10,925 nucleotides of DNA. Source: Saprospiraceae bacterium (lineage in GTDB: Bacteria; Bacteroidota; Bacteroidia; Chitinophagales; Saprospiraceae). Below are positions 5,632-10,925 of this stretch, piece after piece. Every line of letters starts with the position of its first letter. Within the stretch, counting starts at the first letter, position 1. Made by a program: the position numbers and the translations under genes. The DNA lies in contig JAHDBO010000047.1 in NCBI GenBank assembly GCA_020630355.1, forward strand, positions 1 to 10,925, written 5' to 3'. The notes beneath the pieces were generated by a model. The model was given only the letters and a program-made list of their open reading frames with translations, did not search any database and had not been told where the DNA came from.

Positions 5632-8600
5632 ATGGATATCTACCAAAAACTGGGCATAGAACATACTGATTTTTCATTGGCAGACACCAATAGAGTTGTT
5701 AGGGAAAGTAAACGGAACTCTGTTTACTGGAACGCCGATACTGCGACCCCTGATATTGTCGACCTATATACCCTGATACAACAAGAACATACATTCAATT
5801 TTTTCACAAGGAAAACGAAAAAGATTGCAATCGGAAATGGGAAGCAGAGCGAGCTTTGGCCACTACATTTCAAACAACAAAATACTTTTTTCACGCAGGG
5901 CGTAAAGCCATTGGGTCTGGGCTATGGGATGATGATATATAAAAGCCCTAAATCAGGCTTAGTATTGTTCCGGGCCCCTTTATTTATACTACCGGTAGAA
6001 CTCATTCATTTGGAGGACAACTGGTATTTACAAACTCTAGAGCATTTTCAGATCAATCCATTTTTAGCAGAATATCTAGAGGAAGAATATGAGTTAGACG
6101 ACTTAAAAGGGCTTGAAAAGTTTGAAATATTGGAAGAATTGGAGAATATCGGACTTCATTCTGACGGGCCAGTGGGGAAACTCTTTTCTAAGCCTGTTGA
6201 GGCATTGCTATCTCCTAAAGAAGAGATGAATTTGCCCAATGGGCTACATTTGATGCCAAAGGGATTTTTAGCTTTCTTCGATAAACGGATTCCCCAACAA
6301 GGAAACTGGTTAAAATATCATAAAAATAGTCTTCCAAAAACCGATAATAGGTATTCGTTAAAACATCAAATCGGTCTGATGCCCGCGAATCCTGACTCTG
6401 CCTATTTATTGTCAAAAATTGAAACAACAAGAAACCAAATACTAGCAGGATGTCGCAGCTATGATAAATTGCTTACGGTAGTCAACCTATTGAGCAATGC
6501 CCTATCGAATGGTAAGCGCGCTGTTGTTATTGCCAAGAATACGCTGCCCCTTTTTCAGGTGCAGAAGAAACTATTGGAGCTAGGGCTCGGCAGTTTTACA
6601 TTCTTATTGAAAAATGAGAATAGTGATTTTCAGCCTTTAGTGGCATTGCTCCGACAAAGACATCAATCTTTACAAAAAACAATCCCCTTTTCTAAAGAAA
6701 ATTTTGAACACGAACTCGAAAAATACCAACGTAAATATGATGATTTGCTGCAAGCACAAAAGTTGAAGCAGCAAACATTTCTGGGTAAATATTCCTTTAC
6801 GGATATTGTAGGGCGTTATGTTTCTGCTAATAAGATTTGTGGTCGGGAGCTGCTCAATGCACAATTGAGTAGTCGGGCTTTTGAATTTACACAGGAAGAG
6901 TATCAGCAAATAAAAAAAGATGTAGAATCCAGCGAAGCCTTATTTGATGGAGTAGGGACATTGAGGCATCCGCTCAGGAAATTGCACACTTCCATATTTG
7001 AGATTGAAAACGAAGAAGATGCTCTCGGTCATGTAGCGTTTTTAATAGCGACATTTAAGGATAGAGGAGAAGAATTACTACATACCTATATCACCAAACA
7101 AGCTGCTTATAATGAGGCTTTGAAGCGCAATTATTATGCTCATTATGATTCAATGCAGGCGCAAATCAAGGAAATTAAGGATTTTGTATTTGAGTCGAAA
7201 GGAAGATATGGCGAAGATTTTGAAAGCTCTGGCAATACCCGTTTGAGCTTTTATGGTACTTTTTCCAAAAGGTATAAAACCATCCAAAATACTAGGCTTC
7301 AGCTAGCGCAATTATATAAAAATTTGGTTCAAGCCTATCAGGCAAGACCCTATTTTGAATATCAATTTCCGAGGCATACTGATGCGATGGTCAACCGTTT
7401 AATGACTACTGTTGAGGATTATGAGGAAAAATTACTCGATTGGAGAAATCGGATACCCGCCATTGTCGATGTAGAACGCTCGAGGTTGAATGTCCAAACA
7501 GTCAACATGGAATTGGATTATGAAGACCAGATTAATTCCTTGGAATTTGACCACGATATTTTTGTGGAGGAGCTTAATCAAGCACAACTATTGGAAGAAT
7601 GGCAAAAAAGCAGCCAACATACACTTTCCACCCGCCAGCAGCATATAGAGAGCATCATCGAACAGCTAGAAAGTACAGAACTGGGATTGCGGGATTTTAA
7701 GGAATTTTATCCCTGGCAGCAGAACTGGCTGGCGATGCCTGACTTATCTAAAAAAATTGTAAAAGCACTTGTAAGAGTCAAGCCTAGGAATTGGTTGGCT
7801 GCCTTTGAAAGTTGGTATTTGCACCAGTGCCTTTCGGCAAAAATGGTAGCAGTCGAAGGTAAAACAGAAGTACTTACTGATTCTTATCTAACTGATTTGA
7901 TGCAAGTGAAATCACAGATGGTCAGGCAGATTGAATGGCTTTGGCATCTTTTGCAAACTGATATTCTGAAAAACAATAACTATGAAGAAGCTTTTATAAA
8001 GGACTGTTTTGATAAGTCCAACCCATTAGAATTTTGGAACGTTGATTATTTATTACAGAAAGGGCTACCTCTAGTTAGTACTTTTTTGCCGGTGTTGTTT
8101 GTAACAGAAAGACAGGCGAGTGTACTCAATCAGCAATCAGAAAGCGCTGTGTTTGATTTAGTCATCACGCTCGAATCGGATAACCTAGATGAAGTCTTTG
8201 CCTCTACTTGTTATGGACTAGGAAAGCGGAGCATAGCCATCCAGCACAGGATGCTCAATAAGATCCAAGAACAAAGTGCTCAAATAGCCCTTCGGGTCCA
8301 AAGTGCCCAAAACGAAGTTTTATTTGATATTAAAAATGAACTTTTTTACGACAATCAGCTGCTGAAACTACCTTCATTGAAAGGTGAACCTATTGGGATA
8401 CGATATTACCCTTGTGACGGTAATTTTAATCCCCTTACACAGACCAATCAAAAAGAGGTAGAAGCTATACTACACCATTTAAACCAAATATCGCCAAATG
8501 AAGTTGGTCGGTATCCAATGATAGGAATTGCTTGTACGACAACAGCGCAAGCGGTAAAGTTGCACCAGCTACTGCTGAGAGAAAAAGAAGCAGATAACCC

Positions 8601-9216
8601 TATTGTCAAGAGTTTATTTAGGGAAGGACTTGGGATTTGGGCGCAAGGAGAGCAGGCTTGCCGTCGATACGATGAAGTGATGCTAAGTGTGGTGGCATCG
8701 CCTGAAGATATTGGAACGGATTTTTGTTACGAAATTCTAGAAAGCGTTCGGAATGGTTTACATCTTTTTGCTGACAAGGATATATCCATAGAGAATGAAC
8801 ATCCTTTCAATAGGATTTTGGCGAAAGCCAAACCTCTCGAAACGGCAGGAATAGAACAAATGGACGTACTCGATCTGGCTCCCTTTTCCAATGAGGTCTA
8901 TACTAGTTTGATTGCTTATTTTGAAAAAGGTAGGCTAAAAGTACATCACCCTTTTAATCTTTTTTTGCCTGGTTCTATTGTAGTCGAACCACTTCATGAA
9001 ATACAGCCCAAAGCGATTATCTTAACAGATAAAATCCCCTCTGGTATCTCAATCCCAACTGTAGAATGGGAGGCACAAGTGCTTCGGCATCTTGAACAAG
9101 TAGGCTATCGGGTTTATACCGCTTCCGCAAAAAAATGGTGGAACGATGCCCACCACGAAGCTAGAAAACTAGCGGGCGAAATTATCCGATTAGATAATAG
9201 TGATTATTCTAAATGA
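5632..9216 (+). CDS. DUF4011 / SF1 helicase / MTES_1575 nuclease homologue, apparently catalytically dead
   Basis: The 1194-aa product keeps the layout of DUF4011 helicase-nucleases. DUF4011: D-I-V-D-L (41-45), LFRAPLFILPVEL (112-124), I-N-P-F-L-A (141-146). First RecA half: 250-330, with N-G-K-R-A-V-V-I-A-K (293-302). A long helical insert covers about 340-800. Second half: FDLVI (841-845), N-E-L-F-Y-D-N (902-908) and about 960-1050. MTES_1575-like end: G-Y-R-V-Y...K-W-W-N-D (1158-1172). The catalytic residues differ: Walker A is G-C-R-S-Y-D-K-L (273-280) instead of G-x-x-G-x-G-K-S/T, and DEAS is L-E-S-D (847-850). The motif III GD is lost, and the motif IV and VI arginines align with S891 and S1038. 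The nuclease E-x-D is L-T-D (1131-1133). The frame has no stops or frameshifts. Active relatives act in DNA defence or repair (Hhe type); here a structural or regulatory role is more likely. It stands alone on the plus strand. Confidence 0.75.
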   Translation: MDIYQKLGIEHTDFSLADTNRVVRESKRNSVYWNADTATPDIVDLYTLIQQEHTFNFFTRKTKKIAIGNGKQSELWPLHFKQQNTFFTQGVKPLGLGYGMMIYKSPKSGLVLFRAPLFILPVELIHLEDNWYLQTLEHFQINPFLAEYLEEEYELDDLKGLEKFEILEELENIGLHSDGPVGKLFSKPVEALLSPKEEMNLPNGLHLMPKGFLAFFDKRIPQQGNWLKYHKNSLPKTDNRYSLKHQIGLMPANPDSAYLLSKIETTRNQILAGCRSYDKLLTVVNLLSNALSNGKRAVVIAKNTLPLFQVQKKLLELGLGSFTFLLKNENSDFQPLVALLRQRHQSLQKTIPFSKENFEHELEKYQRKYDDLLQAQKLKQQTFLGKYSFTDIVGRYVSANKICGRELLNAQLSSRAFEFTQEEYQQIKKDVESSEALFDGVGTLRHPLRKLHTSIFEIENEEDALGHVAFLIATFKDRGEELLHTYITKQAAYNEALKRNYYAHYDSMQAQIKEIKDFVFESKGRYGEDFESSGNTRLSFYGTFSKRYKTIQNTRLQLAQLYKNLVQAYQARPYFEYQFPRHTDAMVNRLMTTVEDYEEKLLDWRNRIPAIVDVERSRLNVQTVNMELDYEDQINSLEFDHDIFVEELNQAQLLEEWQKSSQHTLSTRQQHIESIIEQLESTELGLRDFKEFYPWQQNWLAMPDLSKKIVKALVRVKPRNWLAAFESWYLHQCLSAKMVAVEGKTEVLTDSYLTDLMQVKSQMVRQIEWLWHLLQTDILKNNNYEEAFIKDCFDKSNPLEFWNVDYLLQKGLPLVSTFLPVLFVTERQASVLNQQSESAVFDLVITLESDNLDEVFASTCYGLGKRSIAIQHRMLNKIQEQSAQIALRVQSAQNEVLFDIKNELFYDNQLLKLPSLKGEPIGIRYYPCDGNFNPLTQTNQKEVEAILHHLNQISPNEVGRYPMIGIACTTTAQAVKLHQLLLREKEADNPIVKSLFREGLGIWAQGEQACRRYDEVMLSVVASPEDIGTDFCYEILESVRNGLHLFADKDISIENEHPFNRILAKAKPLETAGIEQMDVLDLAPFSNEVYTSLIAYFEKGRLKVHHPFNLFLPGSIVVEPLHEIQPKAIILTDKIPSGISIPTVEWEAQVLRHLEQVGYRVYTASAKKWWNDAHHEARKLAGEIIRLDNSDYSK

Positions 9217-9228
9217 TTTTGTATGGCG

Positions 9229-9250
9229 AGCCTGCCTGAGCAAGCAGGTT
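9229..9250 (+). terminator. Hairpin after the 1194-aa gene
   Basis: AGCCTGC (9229-9235) and GCAGGTT (9244-9250) can pair over 7 bp with one G-U wobble around an 8-nt loop, 12 nt after the stop codon. Only a short T stretch is present at the base, so termination here would be weak. Confidence 0.3.
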
Positions 9251-9290
9251 TATGAAACCTAGCAATTTCAATAGTTCTGGGTCATTTCCC

Positions 9291-9350
9291 AAGGGATTCC
9301 TTTGGAACAAAATTCCCCAAAAGGGATGCCCTTGGCACAAAATTTTTCAT
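9291..9350. repeat. Two tandem 30-bp units, each a potential hairpin
   Basis: The unit at 9291-9320 and the unit at 9321-9350 match at 23 of 30 positions (both begin AAGGGAT and share ACAAAATT). Each contains an inverted repeat: CCAAGGG with CCTTTGG around 9289-9305, and AAGGG with CCCTT at 9321-9333. They lie in the 302-nt gap between the convergent 1194-aa and peroxidase genes. The plus-strand frame across them is open for 64 codons, but the repeated amino-acid pattern simply follows the DNA repeat, so I do not call a gene. Confidence 0.6.
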
Positions 9351-9364
9351 TCAGAATTAAGTCT

Positions 9365-9479
9365 AATAGACATTATTCTATTTTCGATTTTGGTAAAAAC
9401 AGTAGGTTATAAAAGAATGATTTTCAATCTAATATCTAAAGACTAATTACTAATATCTGATTTTAGAATAAAATCTAAT
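9365..9479 (+). repeat. 115-bp direct repeat, left copy
   Basis: This stretch recurs at 10793-10908 in the same orientation, with about 11 differences including one single-base indel (about 90% identity). It begins with the inverted pair AATAGA/TCTATT around 6 nt (9365-9382) and ends with a run of degenerate heptamers related to TCTAATA (9428-9462) and the small hairpin GATTTTA-GAA-TAAAATC (9459-9475). It lies 39 bp from the stop codon of the peroxidase gene. No open frame is shared. Confidence 0.85.
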
Positions 9480-9518
9480 GATTATGCGGTTTGATTTTTA
9501 TTTGTTGAAGCCAGCCGT

Positions 9519-10700
9519 TTATTCAAAAGGGCTACTCCATTTTTCTTCGGTTTCTAAACTATTGTCTGTAAGCGTTTTAAGGAAGGCGACCAAAGCATTT
9601 TTTTCTTCATCCGTAAAGTTTAAACGAATGGGGTTGCCATCTCCGTCAATTAATGCAGGTGACAAAGTGGGATGATTTTGAATGCCTGAATTGTAATGTT
9701 CCACGACTTCTTCTAGTGTACTGAATCTTCCATCATGCATATAAGGGGCGGTCAGCTCTATGTTGCGAAGACTTGTCGTTTTAAATCGGCCAGTAAAAAT
9801 AGGGTTGTTGAACACAGCCCCTGCACCTAAGTCATCAGTAGAAGAGAGATCAAGTCCGTTATTTTGAGGTCCAGGATTGGCACTGATAAAGGCTTCAGTA
9901 GTATGACAACCAAAACAAGCGCCACCTCCATTGGGGATCGTTTGAAAGAAAATATTTTTTCCAAGGTTTTCTTCGGCTGTAAAATTAGAGAAATTTGCAC
10001 CTGGAGAGGGTGCAGAACTTCTACCTTCATCATATTTGCTTGAGTAGCTTACTATACTACGAACAAACTGGGCCAAAGCCCTAGCAATCTTATCCGAATT
10101 TATTTCAGCAGACCCAAATGCTTTTTCAAATAACTCAGGGTAGTATGATTGGGCCTGGACGGTACTCACGACTTGTTCTAAAGTCATCCCCATTTCGACG
10201 GGGTCTTGAAAGGGCATGAGTACCTGTTCTTCGAGGGTACTGGCTCTCTCGTCCCAAAAAAAGCGGCCTCTTTGATAAAATCTAGCATTGATTAAGGTCA
10301 TTGAATGCCGTCCAGTTAGCCCTCCGTTGAATCCAATACTTAAAATGGCATCATCAGAGAAACCTTTATCTTGCTTATGACAAGATGCACAGGCGATAGT
10401 TCCATTAGCACTTAGTTTTTTGTCATAAAACAATACTCGTCCAAGCGTGGCGCCATCATCTGTGATATTATTATCTGAAGGTGTATTATCTGTACCTTGG
10501 ATAGAGGTAGGTAGTGGTTGCCCTGGCACATTTGTAGTGAAGTGACTGGGTAGGGTCAAGCTTGAATAATCAAATGGCGTATTAGGGAGGTTTAAGATGT
10601 TTTCTTGACCTAGGTCAGGCGCTTCATCTTTTTTACAAGACAAAATACCTAATACAATCAGAAGGAAGACACTATAAGTTATGGTTCTCTTGTTATTCAT
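9519..10700 (-). CDS. Lipoprotein di-heme cytochrome c peroxidase (CcpA/MauG family)
   Basis: The 393-aa product reduces hydrogen peroxide with electrons from c-type cytochromes at the cell envelope, or, as in MauG relatives, oxidises another substrate. It has a lipoprotein signal peptide with lipobox I-L-S-C at 19-22, followed by K-K-D-E. It has two heme c sites, CASCH (104-108) and CFGCH (262-266), and a Y-M-H-D-G-R-F segment (320-326) whose Met321 is a candidate distal ligand. F-W-D-E-R-A (148-153), A-Q-F-V-R-S (210-215) and L-R-N-I-E-L-T-A-P (311-319) are also typical of the family. The linker at 22-80 is long and low in complexity. I start at the ATG at 10700; a GTG immediately before it (10703) would add one residue. 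The gene stands alone, convergent with the 1194-aa gene, and lies between two copies of a 115-bp direct repeat. Confidence 0.93.
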   Translation of the reverse strand: MNNKRTITYSVFLLIVLGILSCKKDEAPDLGQENILNLPNTPFDYSSLTLPSHFTTNVPGQPLPTSIQGTDNTPSDNNITDDGATLGRVLFYDKKLSANGTIACASCHKQDKGFSDDAILSIGFNGGLTGRHSMTLINARFYQRGRFFWDERASTLEEQVLMPFQDPVEMGMTLEQVVSTVQAQSYYPELFEKAFGSAEINSDKIARALAQFVRSIVSYSSKYDEGRSSAPSPGANFSNFTAEENLGKNIFFQTIPNGGGACFGCHTTEAFISANPGPQNNGLDLSSTDDLGAGAVFNNPIFTGRFKTTSLRNIELTAPYMHDGRFSTLEEVVEHYNSGIQNHPTLSPALIDGDGNPIRLNFTDEEKNALVAFLKTLTDNSLETEEKWSSPFE

Positions 10701-10792
10701 CACATTGTTTTTTTTGATTCATTCGCTTTATTGGACACCCGTAATCAAGCAAGGTTTAATGGAGTCGATTTTTTTCAAGTTTTTTTAAAAAC

Positions 10793-10908
10793 AATAGACA
10801 ATATTCTATTTTCGATTTTGGTAAAAACAGTAGGCTATAAAGTTTTGATTTTCAATCTAATATCTAAAGACTAATTGCTAAAATCTGTTTTTTAGAATAA
10901 AATCCAAT
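10793..10908 (+). repeat. 116-bp direct repeat, right copy
   Basis: This is the second copy of the repeat at 9365-9479, in the same orientation and offset by 1428 bp. It lies 92 bp upstream of the peroxidase start codon. The inverted pair AATAGA/TCTATT at its left end is fully conserved. The right-hand heptamer run is more diverged, and the terminal hairpin is reduced to TTTTA-GAA-TAAAA. Sequence outside the two copies shows no similarity, which sets the repeat edges. Confidence 0.85.
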
Positions 10909-10925
10909 ACAAATCAGCTGGTGAT

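Noticed and set aside
5632..9216. Reading the large gene as an active Hhe-type anti-phage helicase-nuclease
   Set aside because: The Walker A, Walker B, arginine and nuclease residues are substituted, and no other defence gene lies nearby. Fold membership is supported, activity is not.
9252..9446. Plus-strand 64-codon open frame after the 1194-aa gene
   Set aside because: It runs across the 30-bp tandem units and into the 115-bp repeat. Its repeated amino-acid pattern follows the DNA repeat, and the second 115-bp copy does not keep the frame.
9365..10908. Composite transposon or integrative element around the peroxidase gene
   Set aside because: No transposase, integrase, tRNA target or terminal inverted repeats seen; only the direct repeats can be supported.

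Overview
The window looks like chromosomal DNA from a Bacteroidota bacterium, probably of the Saprospiria type. This rests on A+T-rich intergenic DNA, start codons without Shine-Dalgarno sequences, a Bacteroidota-like -7 element in the one divergent region, and gene content (PD40 propeller protein, Cys-anchored di-heme peroxidase, GT-C membrane protein next to miaA). The taxon is an inference from style, not from a marker gene.

Layout: positions 1-125 hold a decayed 10-bp-period repeat arranged as two inverted arms. A secreted PD40 beta-propeller-like protein follows on the minus strand (126-1004). Positions 1005-1348 carry no convincing gene but three hairpins, two of them good minus-strand terminators. 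A minus-strand series then runs from 5507 down to 1349: GT-C glycosyltransferase-like membrane protein, miaA (coupled by TAATG), a 22-codon leader ORF, an ECF sigma factor with a GTG start, a 71-aa acidic protein, and a CmpX/MscS-type small mechanosensitive channel. Transcribed away from this series is one very large plus-strand gene (5632-9216). It has the full architecture of a DUF4011 / superfamily 1 helicase / MTES_1575 nuclease protein, but the catalytic motifs appear to have been replaced. At the right end a minus-strand lipoprotein di-heme cytochrome c peroxidase lies between two copies of a 115-bp direct repeat.

Two results stand out. First, an almost identical two-block promoter element (GTGACCGAT - 12 nt - GTCTCTATA, read on the minus strand) lies upstream of the sigma-factor gene and again directly upstream of the channel gene. 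Block spacing is the same in both, and it fits an ECF -35/-10 pair. This predicts an autoregulated sigma factor that also drives the channel. The set sigma / small protein / CmpX recalls the sigX-crfX-cmpX locus of Pseudomonas. Second, the 1194-aa protein appears to be an intact pseudoenzyme: it aligns with the helicase/nuclease consensus at every motif, while Walker A, Walker B, the motif IV and VI arginines and the nuclease acidic residue are substituted.

The remaining genes are ordinary in type. No tRNA, rRNA, CRISPR array, transposase or integrase was seen.
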